Positions 45,601 to 57,280 are shown, counted from the first letter of the stretch. The stretch: DNA of 64,000 bases from Batillaria attramentaria (GCA_018292915.2 JACVVK020000486.1:268501-332500), one strand, 5' to 3'. Program-made: numbers and translations. Notes: generated by a model from the letters alone, not told the origin.

Positions 45601-48600
45601 CGCGCATCAATTTAAAAGTTTTGTGCATACAAATACACACACCTGTGTGTATTGATCAGCTCTTTATAGTCGCATGGGTTGAGTGTAAACAAAACGAAAT
45701 TTTACATCACAAGCAGTGTTTCCCAGTACGCACATTTTGTGCGTTTTTGACTCTTAAAATTTGAAAAGGACGCTCAGGATTTATACATGTGCGTCAACAG
45801 GGACGCACAGTTTTTTCATCGTGCCTGACCACTTTTGACGGTACTTTGAGCACCCAGTGCGTCACTGCGGAACCTCTGTTCGCGTGTTGCGGGGTGGTGT
45901 CCCTTGAATTCATCGGTGCATTTATGTACCCTCACATTTTGTTTCTCGATCTTGGCGGCGGTCTGTTTAAAAGGGAGTGAATCACTATTCATAAAGGGAC
46001 TCTCAAAATTTCAAAAGGGACTCCCAAAATCTGACTTAAAGAGTCCCTGTGACTCTTTGATTTGAAAGCTGTGGGAAACACTGACAAGAAGCAAACACAC
46101 AGCAACAAAAAAGCATGCTTTGCTTACCTGTCCACTGTGCGACTCACTACCAGGCCGACATCCAAACCCTCCGTCAAAGTTCATACAGCTCAATACATAT
46201 TCCACTGCTTTATCCACGTTGATTGCATCAAGCCGACCCTGTCACGAAAATGACAAAGAACATGTTAAAACAAAAACGTTCGTACAGGATTTTGAGAACG
46301 AAATTCAAAGACTTTTTAAAGACTTTTCAAAGACCCAGACTAAAAATTCAAAGACCCTGCTCTCGCAATCCTAATAATGTGTCACCGCATGCGCTTTGTG
46401 ACCAACCAGAGTCGACTCGCGAGTGGAGCGAAAGGAAAGGCACAGTGACACGGCCAGAGATGCGCAAACAGTGAGCTGGGCCCGAAAATACGGTCGTGGG
46501 AAGAAAAAAATCATTTCGCAATTTTTCAAAGACTTTCAAAGACATTTTTTCAAAACATCGAAATTTAAAGACTTTCAAAGACTTGAAAAAGGGTCTCCAA
46601 AATTCCAAGACTTTCAAAGACATTCAATGCCCGTACGAACCCTGAAATAAAATAAATTATGAACGATCAATAAATCGGGACTTGAAATTCAACTGAAGTT
46701 GAAATAGTTCATGATCCAAAAGAAGGAAAACTATAGCATTTAGCGACAAAGTCACAAAACCACAAGTGGGCATCTGCAAAGCAGACGTGTTATGCTAGGG
46801 GTGTTCACTGGCATACTCTCCAAAATGTCCATGATAAAAATTGACCAAACTCTGTGGAATTTAGTGTATTTCGGGATGATTTTAAGTGCTTCAGAGGGGG
46901 AAACACTTTTTGGGGAGGGAAATGTTTAAAAAAACAAAAATCTGTGCAATTTGGCCTGATTTTGAAGCACTTCAGAGGAAACACTTTTGAGGGAGGGAAA
47001 TGTTCAGAATCAGACGAAAATATGTGCAGTTTGGTGCATTCTGGCATGATTTTAAATGCTTCCAGAGGAGGAAATGCTTTTTTATTTCTTGGGGGTGGGT
47101 GGGTGAGGGGGGGGGGGGGGGGGCTCTTATCCGAAGGTTCATTCAGGATTTTAAGCCCTGATAAATATATATTTACATATTCATCAAGATAAAGTGAACA
47201 ACATAAAACTGCTGATTTCTCTATTTCAAGAGTACCTGTCTTGAGTGAACACCAGTTTTCATTTTGAAAGGTGACAGAAAGTGCAATGGAGGCCTGCACT
47301 AAACAGTTATTATTAACTTGACCGAAAACCGAGGGTTGACTCACCAAGAGTGAAAGACAGGCGACAGCACAGAATGAAAATCGAGTATCAACCTCACCTG
47401 CAAGAAGAATAGAACATTTACTTCAAAGAAACATTGATAAGCACAACCTCTGCCGTTGTGAATTTCTTGCAAGCCAGCTAATTCACACAGCAGTGTGTTT
47501 AATAATATTCTTACACGAAAAACTAGTCTATTATTTCTTTTGAAAATACTGTAATTCAAACACAGACAGTAAAAGCCTAGAATTTGAGTAGACTCTTTGT
47601 CTCTGAAAGAATTCACAGCAGCCCTTCCCAAATTGGCAAAACGATGCTCCAATATGCATTCAGGCTCAGGTCAAATGCAGGGCAACTTAGGTAGGAAACT
47701 GAAAGGATCAATTTCAGACCTGTCAGTCATCCATTACTTACCCCATTTGTCCCCGAAGAAACTGCCATCGTCCTGCTGTAGACCTGCCACCCAACTGACT
47801 AGACTGTCAATATTCAAAGAGTCCACGGAGTCATACAGCGTCAAGATCTGATGAAACAAGAAAGCATTGATGAAACAGTTTGAGGAAAATGGCAATAAAT
47901 ATATATACAAAGAGCTCTGTTGGGATGAGATGTCCTCACCACTGCTATCTTATAAGGTTTCATCTGGCTCATTCTAATCTATCCTTTTGTTTTGGGTCTC
48001 ATAGTATAACGGGTACTTGTTCTTGGTTTTTAAGTGTCTCTGTCTGCCTGTCCTTTATCATTTCTACGTAGTTGTTTTTTTGTTTGTTTGTTTGTTTTTT
48101 TTTTTTGTTTGTTTTTTTTGGGGGGGGGGGCTCTTTTACTTTTTTACAGTTGTTCTTACGTTGTGTACAAGGAGTGAATGTGGTGTTTTATGAATTTTTT
48201 TTTAAACCTCGGTTTTAGATTGTAAGGCGCCTAGAGCTCGTTCCCTGGGGATAGGCGCCCTATAAATATTATTTATTATTTTTATTCTGTTTGAGGACGA
48301 GGCCACTCATTCCTGCATCTCCGAGTTAGTTACTTAGTTATTTAGGACATTATGCCCTGGACTAAATTGTGGATGCACAGAAATGCAAGCGCACATGCAC
48401 ACGCAAGACCATAATCACAACCTGAACAGCACTCAGTGTTGACAACAAATGTGGGTCGTGCCCGATGCTGCACGCCACGCCCCCACATTCTGTCTGACAC
48501 GCCTTGACAAAGCTGATCACTTCATCACGGTCCATTCGCTCCAGCTGTCCTCCCAGAGCCATGGCAGTGAGACCCCAGTACATGCCGTTCATCCTGAGGT

Positions 48601-48755
48601 ACTCCGTCATAATGTACTCCTAATTGACAGAAGATTAGATAATAATAATAATAATGCAAACCATATAGGTGCTTTACACAACTGCTTGCTTCTATGCACA
48701 ATGAACCATGAGTTCGTTGCATTGTCAAATTGTATGTAAGAGGGCATGTAAATAG

Positions 48756-48793
<38 letters not shown>

Positions 48794-49927
48794 TTAAGCG
48801 CAGCGAGTCCTTGGAATTTGTATTATTAGTATTATTAAATATTATAAAAACTCTGTATATATATTATTAAGTGAACTCAAAAGGCATGCTCATGTGAATT
48901 TACTTATATCATCACAACATAATCTTGTGGTGCTAAGTGTCAGCCTTTGCTGCTCAAGTTCCAGAATTAAGACCTAGAGGTTCATTTATTTCTTCTTTTT
49001 TTTATGTGGGCTTAACATTCTTGGAGCAAAGGGGGAGGAAGTCAGCTAGAGTACCAGAGAGACCTGCACTGACAACCAACTCAAATTTCACATAGGAATG
49101 TGGTAGGTGCATACAGAGACACAAGCAGGGATCGATTTTCTCGCGCGCCGTGCGACTATGTCTCATATTTTGATAAAATGTCGCATAGAAATTTCACAAA
49201 ATGCGTTATATGTCGCACGAACATGACTTCACAAGGGCACTTGACAACGCGAAGCAGAGATGCGCTGTCCGTGTCAGTCATAGAGTCTGTTACACTAATC
49301 TAATATTAGTGATGAGGCGCGCGCTGCCAGGAACTCTCGCTCGAAAGAGTTGCAAAAAATATTGGCGCGTTATCAGTTTTTTCAGTTCTGCGATCGAGAG
49401 GTCCTTTTCCGTTCAAGAACCTGAACGTCACTGCACTTAGGAACAGGCTCTCGGCACAGACATGTGACAGAGTGATGCGGGTGAACTTGATTGTCTCATA
49501 GAAAATGAAAATGTCTCATAAAAATGACTGGTCAAGGAGACAATGTCTCATTGGCATATTTGAGTAAATCCATCCCTGTACAAGTGCATGTTTGTATGAC
49601 CAAATGAAACGATGAAGTGCACAGGTAACTTTGTAATTGACTGTAATTCAAAAAGTAACAACAGTAATTGGGCACAAAAGTAATTTGACCCATTCACGAA
49701 GTTGTAAATTAATCTGATGGCCATTACCTTTATTTTGCTTTTATCAGAATGATAGAAAGTACAATTTGTCTGAGTGCATATCAATCTACAGGTGGATTTT
49801 TATATACACCAGTCCTTACATAGTCATCTTTCTTCTCTCCATAAGCAGCAATGTAGTCTGTGTGTTTCTGCAGAAGCAGAGTCTTGGGTGCGTTGTCAGG
49901 CAGGGTGACATCTTTGATCGGTGTGCC
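41527..49927 (-). CDS. RABGGTB: Rab geranylgeranyltransferase beta subunit
   Basis: Catalytic beta subunit of Rab GGTase, which adds geranylgeranyl to C-terminal cysteines of Rab GTPases with the alpha subunit and REP. Nine exons, transcript order: 49927-49820, 48619-48422, 47847-47742, 47397-47345, 46238-46128, 45014-44903, 43879-43791, 43219-43145, 41670-41527. All have GT-AG borders and matching phases and give 331 codons plus TGA, equal to the family length. Recognisable blocks: [45 protein letters not shown], the [16 protein letters not shown] repeat, LPDVCYSWW and VDPFHTLFG. The Asp and Cys of DVC and the His of FHTLFG are the zinc ligands of the family. The initiator Met is not in the first listed exon, which begins GTPIKDV in phase 0; a separate tiny exon must supply it. 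Introns hold MITEs, SINEs and an exon-fragment array. Confidence 0.95.
41750..42240. repeat. Intronic repeat tail and CA microsatellites
   Basis: ATGGATATTCATAGAGCGCTTA...CTCAAAGTGCTTAC is a common dispersed-repeat tail, followed by CA arrays at about 41918-41945 and 42099-42121. Lies in the last RABGGTB intron. Confidence 0.5.
42545..42604. repeat. (CA)n microsatellite
   Basis: Uninterrupted CA repeat of about 60 bases in the last RABGGTB intron. Confidence 0.95.
42667..43059. mobile_element. CAGGGTCCATACAGG MITE, copy 2
   Basis: Full inverted ends: CAGGGTCCATACAGG on the left and CCTGTATGGACCCTG on the right. Flanks ATTAATT/CATTATT are similar but not an exact duplication. Same family as 25395-25795. 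Confidence 0.75.
44000..44161 (-). mobile_element. tRNA-derived SINE (family B), full copy
   Basis: Minus-strand head GGCCTCCGTAGTGTAGTGG with box-B-like GGGTTTGAATCCC, then the family body. It lies at the far end (in transcript order) of the chimeric array in the RABGGTB intron between exons 6 and 7. Confidence 0.7.
44166..44902 (-). repeat. Tandem array of exon-6 fragment plus SINE head
   Basis: Four units of 169-177 bp (CCATT markers at 44216, 44387, 44556, 44733, and the true exon at 44902). In transcript sense each unit holds a SINE B head, the last ~50 bases of exon 6 (encoding [17 protein letters not shown]), its GT donor and the first ~65 bases of the intron. The junction uses a shared CCCAGCTG word. 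Length differences come from an internal (AT)n. Confidence 0.85.
45714..46083. mobile_element. MITE with CAGTGTTTCCC ends, 5-bp TSD
   Basis: CAGTGTTTCCC at the left, GGGAAACACTG at the right, flanked exactly by ACAAG (45709-45713 and 46084-46088). 370 bp, non-coding, in a RABGGTB intron. Ends are hAT-like; a 5-bp duplication would suit the hAT5 type. Confidence 0.75.
46275..46644. mobile_element. MITE with CAGGGTTCGTACGGG right end
   Basis: The right end is CCCGTACGAACCCTG and the left end ACGTTCGTACAGG is a decayed inverse. The interior is a repeated TTCAAAGAC motif. No clear target duplication. Confidence 0.55.
46855..47075. repeat. Diverged ~95-bp minisatellite
   Basis: Three units with GTGxAxTTxG...GATTTTxAAxxxCTTCxAGAGG...AAA(C/T)(A/G)CTTTT, in a RABGGTB intron; followed by a G-run near 47106-47124. 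Confidence 0.6.
48215..48285. repeat. Dispersed-repeat tail GTAAGGCGCC...TATAAAT
   Basis: Nearly the same as 24215-24285. The 3' end of a SINE/LINE family in a RABGGTB intron. Confidence 0.6.
48680..48840 (+). mobile_element. LINE 3' tail fragment
   Basis: ATGAGTTCGTTGCA..CAAATTGTATGTAAG, a (GT)n, then GCTTTAAGCGCAGCGAGTCC and (ATT)n. The same order follows the LINE ORF end at 59110-59295, so this is the tail of the same family. Confidence 0.65.
49126..49578. mobile_element. MITE with CAGGGATsGATTT ends
   Basis: Left CAGGGATCGATTTTCTC; right end inverse of CAGGGATGGATTTACTC. Flanks CACAAG/TACAAG (49120-49125 and 49579-49584). 453 bp, in the first RABGGTB intron of the listed set. No coding capacity. 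Confidence 0.65.
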
Positions 49928-50432
49928 CTGAATCGTCAACAGAAATTTCAACATGCAGATTATTATAACATTTATGACAATTGTACCATGTTTTTATGGT
50001 AAATATATGGAAAACATATTGTTAATTATAACATACGCATATGGCCAGTTCCTCTTAGTCTTACACTGAGTTGCTTTTAATTTTGTCAAAATTTTGGCTT
50101 TTCTACATCAGTTGTTCTCTGTTCAAAGTCTAAGAATCAGTGAAACACACTCACACGTTACATTCTCTCTTTGTAAATGTTTCATGTACATTGCGCACAA
50201 TCATAATTATATGATCCTCTGGGTAATCTGAGGAGCACGCGGTTACTGCACTGGACAATCTCTTTGAATCACTGGGTGACACAAGCAGAATTTGTGAAAA
50301 GTATAGCGAATTTAACTGCATTATGAAGGCCTGAAAATAAAATTTAAAAAAAACACACACCCTCCCGGTAAAACATTTGGGTAATCTGGTAGTACAGACC
50401 TATTTATACTAATGAAAACAATGAATACAAAC

Positions 50433-50435
50433 CAT
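50433..50435 (-). other. RABGGTB: Candidate RABGGTB start codon exon
   Basis: On the minus strand TTTTCACAATG is followed at once by GTTTGTATTC, so an ATG with A at -3 sits directly on a possible donor. Splicing to 49927 would place Met before GTPIKDV in phase 0. The donor is weak; an alternative ATG/GTACAA at 49986-49988 would leave an intron of only ~58 bases. Confidence 0.35.
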
Positions 50436-50801
50436 TGTGAAAAGAAGCAATCGTGAGACTCTTTATCGCGATCACAACATCATGAGGAGAGCATTCAGCC
50501 GGACTCATTCTGTGGACTAGCGTTATTTCCCGGTCCTACTAAACTATGCCCGGCCATGCCCGGGTATGCCTGGTTATGCCTGAGCCTTTGCCCAGTTATG
50601 CCCGGGACTGCCAGATCGCTTGTAGCCGAACGATTAGAAGATCTCATGAATGATTCTGTGTGTTCTCTGTTCTTGTGTCTGATGTTTGATGGTTTACTCG
50701 CTGTGTTGTGAACTGCTGTGCCCGCTGCTTTTGCTGTAGGTGTGCGTGTGTGTGAGTGTGTTTCAGTAAGACTGATGTATTTGAGGGTTTCAGTTTTGTA
50801 C

Positions 50802-50902
<101 letters not shown>

Positions 50903-50991
50903 AAGTTTTATGTATGCCGAGTGTGCAAGTGTTTCATATATTTAATTATGTGTTTGTGAGTTTTATTTTTTTATGGGCATGAGTGCTTTGG

Positions 50992-50993
<2 letters not shown>

Positions 50994-51036
<43 letters not shown>

Positions 51037-51069
51037 TGTTGTGTGTGTGTGTGAGTGCTTGATTTATTT

Positions 51070-51135
<66 letters not shown>
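50994..51135. repeat. (GT)n/(GA)n microsatellites
   Basis: Two GT arrays and a GA array, inside the 2.75-kb element; followed by an ATTTT-rich tract and a T-run/G-run junction near 51198-51224. Confidence 0.9.
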
Positions 51136-51138
<3 letters not shown>

Positions 51139-51456
51139 TTGTGAGTAATTTTATTTTATTTTTATTTATTTTATTTATTTTTATTTATTGTATTTATTTT
51201 TATTTTTTTTTTGGGGGGGGGGGGGTAGGCGTAAGTTTTATTTGCTGAGTTTCAATATGGTGAGTCATGAAGTTTGATGGATCATCATCAGATATGCTGT
51301 TGGATGGTTTTTGCTTTAGTTTCTTTCTTAGTTTTGTTTTTCTTGTTGTTGAGTCAGTATTCAGATTCAGTTGTTATTCAACCGCCATCTCTTCAAGTTT
51401 AACATCTGCGTGTATCATGTACTTGTGGGTATACATGCAAACCGAGAATATTCAGG

Positions 51457-52310
51457 TTAACATTGGCATTTTCTCGGGAAGTACAAAAACCAGAGGCACC
51501 AAATCTTATAAGATGATAGACAACCACAAGACCTATCCAGGGATTTCAATTTCAGTGACCTCTGCTTGAGATCAAGGTCACAGGAATAGAATGCAAAATT
51601 TTGATCTACATGTATTTAAATTTTCTCTGATGTAAGAAAGGTCAGGGTCACAAAATCTGGCAGGCTGCTAGGCAGTGGTAAGGGCTTTCGAAACATACCC
51701 TTTTGAGTGACCTTGTCCAGAGGTTAGGTTTACAGGGGTCACAATGACAATTTCAGGTCCTAAACCTTAAACATTGGCATTTTTCTCGGGAACAACAAAC
51801 ACCAGAGGTACCAAATCTCACAAGATGATTGACAGCCACAAGACCTATCCAGGAATATCCTTTTCAATGACCTCTGCTGGAGGTCAAGGTCACGGGAATA
51901 GAATGCAAAACTGATTGTAATCTATTTGCATTTTCTCTGATACATGTATAACAAACCCCAGGGTCACGAAATCTGGCATCATGAGAGGTAGTGGTAAGGG
52001 CTTTCCAAAAATACCCCTTCGAGTGACCTTGCCCAAAGGTTAAGTTCATGGGGGTCACAATGACCATTTCAGATCTAAAATCTTAACATTGGTATTTTCT
52101 CACGAACTACAAAATGCCAGAGGCACCAAATCTTACAAGATGTTAGACAACCACAAGACTTATCCAGGGATTTCTTTTCAATGACCTCTGCTGGAGGTTA
52201 AGGTCACAGGAATAGAATGCAAAATTTTAATCTACAGTGTATTTGCATTTTCTCTTATGTAACAAAGGTCAGGGTCACGAAACCTGGCATGATGACAGGC
52301 AGTGGTACCA
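51457..52310. repeat. ~312-bp tandem repeat, 2.7 units
   Basis: Units start TTAACATTGGCATTTTCTCG at about 51457, 51767 and 52083. Each carries CAGAGGCACCAAATCTTA, ACAAGACCTATCCAGG, GAGGTCAAGGTCAC and AGGGTCACGAAATCTGGCA words. Diverged copies, no kept frame. Confidence 0.8.
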
Positions 52311-52443
52311 GTGTCATTCACACATGAGCCTTGATGGCTTTGCCTCTTGTTTGCATTATGCTCATAATGTTTATGTTCATTATGTTTATGTTGAACAGAA
52401 TGCAGATTAATTTTGCTTCATGAAGTACTTTCCTAACTTTTAT

Positions 52444-52611
52444 GGGGGGAGCCAGGGTGGCTGAATGGTAGAGCGTTGGTCTTCCAATGCTCGGGTGTGA
52501 GTTTGATCCCTGGCTGGGGTCAAATATTTGTGCTGGCATCGTTGCCCCGTCTTTGATATCACCGCCATGTGGTGGAAAAGGACGTTAAACTCCCAAACAC
52601 CCACCCACCCA
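52444..52611 (+). mobile_element. tRNA-derived SINE (family A)
   Basis: tRNA-like head GCCAGGGTGGCTGAATGGTAG (box A), GTTTGATCCCTGG (box B), then a CCCGTCTTTGATATCACC...GGACGTTAAACTCCC body and (CACC)n tail. Nested in the 2.75-kb element; other copies at 55050, 57745 (minus) and 63148, and a fragment at 40551. Confidence 0.8.
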
Positions 52612-52853
52612 CATCATAACTTTTATGAATTTGGAGAGATTTTGAATGAAATCGTCGTAGATTACTCTATTCCTTAAATATACATGTGTATACATACATA
52701 CTGATGTTCATACGTTCGTACATACCTACCTACCTACCTACCTACCTTCGTAGTTTTGGTTCCCTTACTGAGTCAGTATTCAGATTGAGTTGTTATTCGA
52801 CTGCCATTATCTCTTCAAGTTTTTGATGTACCTGTATCATGTACTTGTGGGTA

Positions 52854-52854
<1 letters not shown>

Positions 52855-52934
<80 letters not shown>
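52855..52934. repeat. (GT)n microsatellite
   Basis: About 80 bases of GT near the right part of the 2.75-kb element. Confidence 0.95.
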
Positions 52935-52935
<1 letters not shown>

Positions 52936-53093
52936 TGAGAAAACAAATGTGGAACAAATGCACATTATTTTCCAACGGAAGATTTGATTTTTGCGTTGCT
53001 ACCCAAAAAAGAAAAGAAAAAAGAGACCAGCTACAACAGGCAAACAATGTGGGGAGAAAAAGAAAAAAGTCAGTATATCATGATAGAACAAAA

Positions 53094-53094
<1 letters not shown>

Positions 53095-53149
<55 letters not shown>
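53095..53149. repeat. (CA)n microsatellite
   Basis: CA array directly before the right inverted repeat, mirroring GT-rich sequence after the left one. Confidence 0.95.
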
Positions 53150-53153
<4 letters not shown>

Positions 53154-53285
53154 GACACAATCATTCATGAGATCTTCTAATCGTTCGGCTATCGCCTACA
53201 AGCGATCTGACAGCCCCGGGCATAACCGGGCAAAGGCTCAGGCATAACCAGGCATGCCATGGCCGGGCATGGTTTAGTAGGACCC

Positions 53286-53398
53286 TTATTTCCCTTGGAA
53301 CGGAGGCAGACGACTTTTTCGGTGCTTGTAGTGTTTCCGTGGCTACTAAATTTTCAACATAATGTCAGTCATCGTGACTTGCTGGAGCAGTGAAGGTA
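53286..53398 (+). other. Possible non-coding first exon / divergent promoter edge
   Basis: GC-richer sequence ending GGAGCAGTGAAG/GTATGCG, a fair donor. If transcribed it would be the 5' exon of the plus-strand SLC16 gene. With the transposon removed it lies ~100 bp from the candidate RABGGTB start, as expected of a head-to-head promoter. Not proven. Confidence 0.3.
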
Positions 53399-53598
53399 TG
53401 CGTAATGTATTTTTTGTTATTAAGCTACTACCCTTACGTCAGTGTCTTTGGACTGAAAAAGATTAGCAACCCAACAGAAGTATTGCGTAAGCGAAGGGCA
53501 CTGTGTCTCGAGTTCACATCTTACTGATTCCGATAAATTTCGTTTGATAAGAGAAAAAGAGATTTGTATGGGAGAGAGGACTCTTTCGAAATGATGTC

Positions 53599-53601
<3 letters not shown>

Positions 53602-53688
<87 letters not shown>
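53602..53688. repeat. (CT)n(GT)n microsatellite
   Basis: CT array followed by GT array. Confidence 0.95.
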
Positions 53689-53689
<1 letters not shown>

Positions 53690-53857
53690 GTCCTGTCATA
53701 TAATACATGTACATGCAGGCCGTGATTTAACTTGATAGACTGAGGAGGATTGCCTGGTTTTGAGAGTTGTCAGCCAGTGTCACCTTCTCAGTGACTGCAG
53801 TTCCCTTGTTTCTTCAGCTAGGTTTTTTGGCAAGGTCACTGAGACACACTGACACAC

Positions 53858-53858
53858 A

Positions 53859-53889
<31 letters not shown>

Positions 53890-53904
53890 GCGCGCGCGCA
53901 CACG

Positions 53905-53970
<66 letters not shown>
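53858..53970. repeat. (CT)n(GC)n(CA)n microsatellite
   Basis: Compound array with a short CGCGCGCG centre. Confidence 0.95.
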
Positions 53971-54257
53971 GTTTCACGGACACTGACACACACTCGTCCA
54001 TACTCTTTGTTGGTTTTGTGGTTTAAAGCCACAAATAGCTCAGTAATTACCTCACCCCCCCCCCCCCACCACCACAACCACCTCTCTCTCTCTCTCTCTG
54101 CATGCACACAGACTCGCACAATGACAGGAGTAATCCAGCAGAAGGCTTTCAATCAGTCCCACCCAGCAGTTTAAATTATTGAAATCAGCCGTTCAGTCAA
54201 ATAAGATGTGTGTAGCATGATAATCTTATAATCAGGGATACTTTCAATGATGAAATC

Positions 54258-54650
54258 CAGGGGCGCCGGAATCGGGGGGGGGGGGGCAGCTGCCCCCCCT
54301 GTACCCAAGCAGGGGGGGCAAGAGTATCTTTTTGTCCCCCCCCCCCTGGAAAATCAGGTGACTATGGCCAGAGGGTGCCGGGGCAAAGCCATGGTCTTGC
54401 CCCCCCCCCCTTCCCCCCCTACCCCCTCTTCCTGCTCTCTCCCTCATCCCACCCAACAGAGAACTCAGTTTAGCCCTTGCATGAAATATCAAAACGACTT
54501 CGCAGAAAGGCGTCTGATAATCACCCCCCCCCCCCCCCCCCGCTTTTCACTTTCTCCGGGCAACGTCCTTCCTTTCACTGGCTCTGGCGGTACCCCCCCT
54601 CTGAGATTCTGCCCCCCCCCCCCTACCCCCAACATCTTCAGGCGCCCCTG
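54258..54650. mobile_element. C/G-run-rich MITE with CAGGGGCGCC ends, 5-bp TSD
   Basis: CAGGGGCGCCGGAATC at the left, TTCAGGCGCCCCTG at the right, flanked exactly by AAATC (54253-54257 and 54651-54655). The interior holds many G- or C-runs. No ORF of weight. Confidence 0.75.
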
Positions 54651-55049
54651 AAATCGTTACGCTGATGCAACCAGTAGTGACAGTGATATTATAAATATGA
54701 AATTTCGCTTCAGTCATATCATTAGCTGCACTGACTGACTAGTGGTGCACGCGGCAGCGTTCAGGAGTCTCCACTTCATAAAGGGACTTTTCTGGTGGGA
54801 TATGTAAAATGAAAAGCGGAATTGGAGACGGAATCAGTAAGGTAACAGTTTTTGGTTCATTGTTCACAGTTCAGGTTTCAGTCTGAAAACTCAGCCTCAG
54901 ACCACTGTCCCCGACCCGTGCGGCTGTGCACCAGAGTGCACGTGATTTTTCAGGCTGAACTGTAGACTTGTTCATGTCTGTGCCGTATTTCGCAAGTGCG
55001 ATGCATGTAGGCACGTGTATGCCATTAGTGATTGTTTCCTAGGAAAGAT

Positions 55050-55234
55050 GGGGGAGCCGGAATAGCCGAATGGTAGGGCGTTCGACTTGCAGTGCTCGGG
55101 TCCTGAGTTTGAATCCTGGTTTGGGCCAGATATTTGTGCTGGCCTTTTTCCCGTTGCCCCGTCTTTGATTCATAATGATATCACCCATACACAGTGGAAA
55201 AGGCCGTTAAACTCCCAAACACCCACCCCACCCC
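55050..55234 (+). mobile_element. tRNA-derived SINE (family A)
   Basis: Head GCCGGAATAGCCGAATGGTAG, box B GTTTGAATCC, then the shared body and AAACACCCACCCC tail. Confidence 0.8.
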
Positions 55235-56292
55235 TTAGGAAAGGTGACAGTCGCCATATCGTTATAATCGTTAGTGGCAGTTTCTGTGTTAAGAGTGGAG
55301 TCAGTCTAGTCTGCTTTACAACTGATTTGTTCGTTATGTCGCCAAGTACCTCCCAGTTCATTTGAAGAAACGTGCCAACCAATTCAGTGCCCAAAATGTT
55401 ACTGATGCTAAGTGCTAAGTGTCATTATTAGGCAGATGTGTTAGATTTTTTTTACATGAATGTATGTGAATTTATGATGAAAACCATGATGCAAGCTGGA
55501 AAATGCCATTTCCACTTACCTAGACGCTGGTCTAGCTGAGTTTTTTTTTTTTTTTTTTTTTGGGGGGGGGGGGGGTGCTTATCTCCCTCTGTTTTGATCA
55601 TTGGAAAAGACATTTTACAGTTTTATGATAGTTTTCCATTCTGCTGACCCTCCGCTGTCCCTCCGTATGGAATGGGATCTTTAACATGCACACTTGATAT
55701 TGTGTGTGCGTGTGTACACGAAGGCAATATGCCAGAGGCACTAAATAGACTGCTTTTTATGCGCTCTCTGGTCTGTTGTGTCAAAGGAAATGAAATCTAG
55801 TGAATTTGTTTTTCACTGTAACAACTATTGTGTCGGCGTACGCAGCTCCTGAAGAGGGCTTGAATAAAGCGGCACTGCATTGTCTCTTTTTATCCTCTGG
55901 TGAAATTTTTATCATAACCAGACTGTCACTCATTTTGCCGTGAACCAGGAGTGGGTCACTATACAGACAGTGTCATAAATCTGATCTCACTGTTAGCTGT
56001 ACTCGCCTCAGAGTAAGTAACGTATGCAAACAAGATTGCGTGAGACGCCAAGGTCAGAATGTAGGTAAAATGTTAAACACCCGCGTGTACCTGTATAACC
56101 TTCAACTGCCGCCTGTCAGATGCAAGGGCGATACAGTGTGGCCCACTACATGTGCATGTCCTATCTATGAACACTTCATTCTTGTTTTTCGGCGCTAACC
56201 TGATAGTCAGTCAGTGTGTGCGGAGAGTGAGCTGACATAAATCATGTGTGCTTGTTTGATTTCAGCCCGTATCTATAATTATATATCTTTCA
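55235..56292. other. Non-coding, T-run/G-run tract
   Basis: A T-run/G-run junction at about 55540-55575 and no supported exon. Pyrimidine tracts with AG near 56266 and 56292 could be acceptors for a 5' exon of the downstream transporter gene. Confidence 0.35.
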
Positions 56293-57095
56293 GCCCAGCA
56301 GGCATTAAAAGCGGAGGCTGTTCTTACAAAACCGAGGACAGTATGCCATTAGGTTTCAACAGTATTGCTTCGTCGTACCCACGACTACTTTCCGTCTTCA
56401 CTCCTGCGTCGTCATGGATATGACCTCTGCACGACTTTGACATTTCCTACAACGACACATCACCATGACAACGTCTTCTTGACCAGTTTATCCATGGCAA
56501 CGTTATGTCTGTGACGAAGCTGATGCATGACGGCAACTGTTACATGACTGAAACGGGAACAACACATCTAAGGTGACGTATGCATAACCACGACATCCGA
56601 TACAGTGATTTTTACAGTGAGCCCTTATCCGTGACAAAGTGTGTTGTGTAGTGTTTCCACGGCAACTACACCTCTGTGAGATCTCCATGACGACACTAAC
56701 ATCGTATTAAGTTGGTGGCTGCGTTTATACAAACTGTAGCGTATCGACTGAAAAACAACAACAACAACAACAACAACAACACAAAACCCAAAAAAACAAC
56801 AAAGTGTCCTGTGTAACCTCACTTTGCAACGACAAGTTTCCTGGAGGTTCCTGCGGTCACAGTGACCTCTCCGTGACAACAGCGTTTCCATGGGAACTTC
56901 GGAAGACGACGGCGGCCAAGCCCAAACGGCAGGTAGACAGAGAGCACAGTGATGGGCATTCTGGAGAAACCTCGCCCACGACAGACTGTGGTGTGTTCAC
57001 CTCCTCCTCTGCGGAGGATGGGGAGACGGGAAGGGGCGCTGAGCTGAAAACCGCTTGTGGACGGGAAGGAGCGGGACAAGGACGTTAACGATGCG
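56293..57095 (+). other. Candidate 5' exon of the SLC16 gene, frame unresolved
   Basis: Bounded by CTTTCAG on the left and GATGCG/GTAGGTAAAG on the right. Its last 48 bases (from 57048) read in phase 0 into the next exon (KPLVDGKERDKDVNDA), but an in-frame TGA at 57045 blocks that frame. The sequence before it is open in another frame with a similar acidic, Ser-rich composition. No ATG leads cleanly into the downstream coding frame. Confidence 0.35.
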
Positions 57096-57249
57096 GTAGG
57101 TAAAGCGTTGTTCTCACTGTAGGGTGGCGTTGTTAACGGTGCTGATGATGTTTTTTTTTTGGGGGGTGGGGGGGGGGGGTCATATGGTTGTTGTTTCATT
57201 TATTAGTAGTAGTAGGCCTAATAATTCTTTCCTTTTTGTTTTCCTGTTT

Positions 57250-57280
<31 letters not shown>

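Noticed and set aside
45186..45764. 192-codon plus-strand frame
   Set aside because: Lies in a RABGGTB intron, ends inside a MITE, and shows no domain.
52793..54174. Many Cys-Val, Thr-His and Arg-Glu repeat frames
   Set aside because: Direct translations of GT, CA and GA microsatellites.
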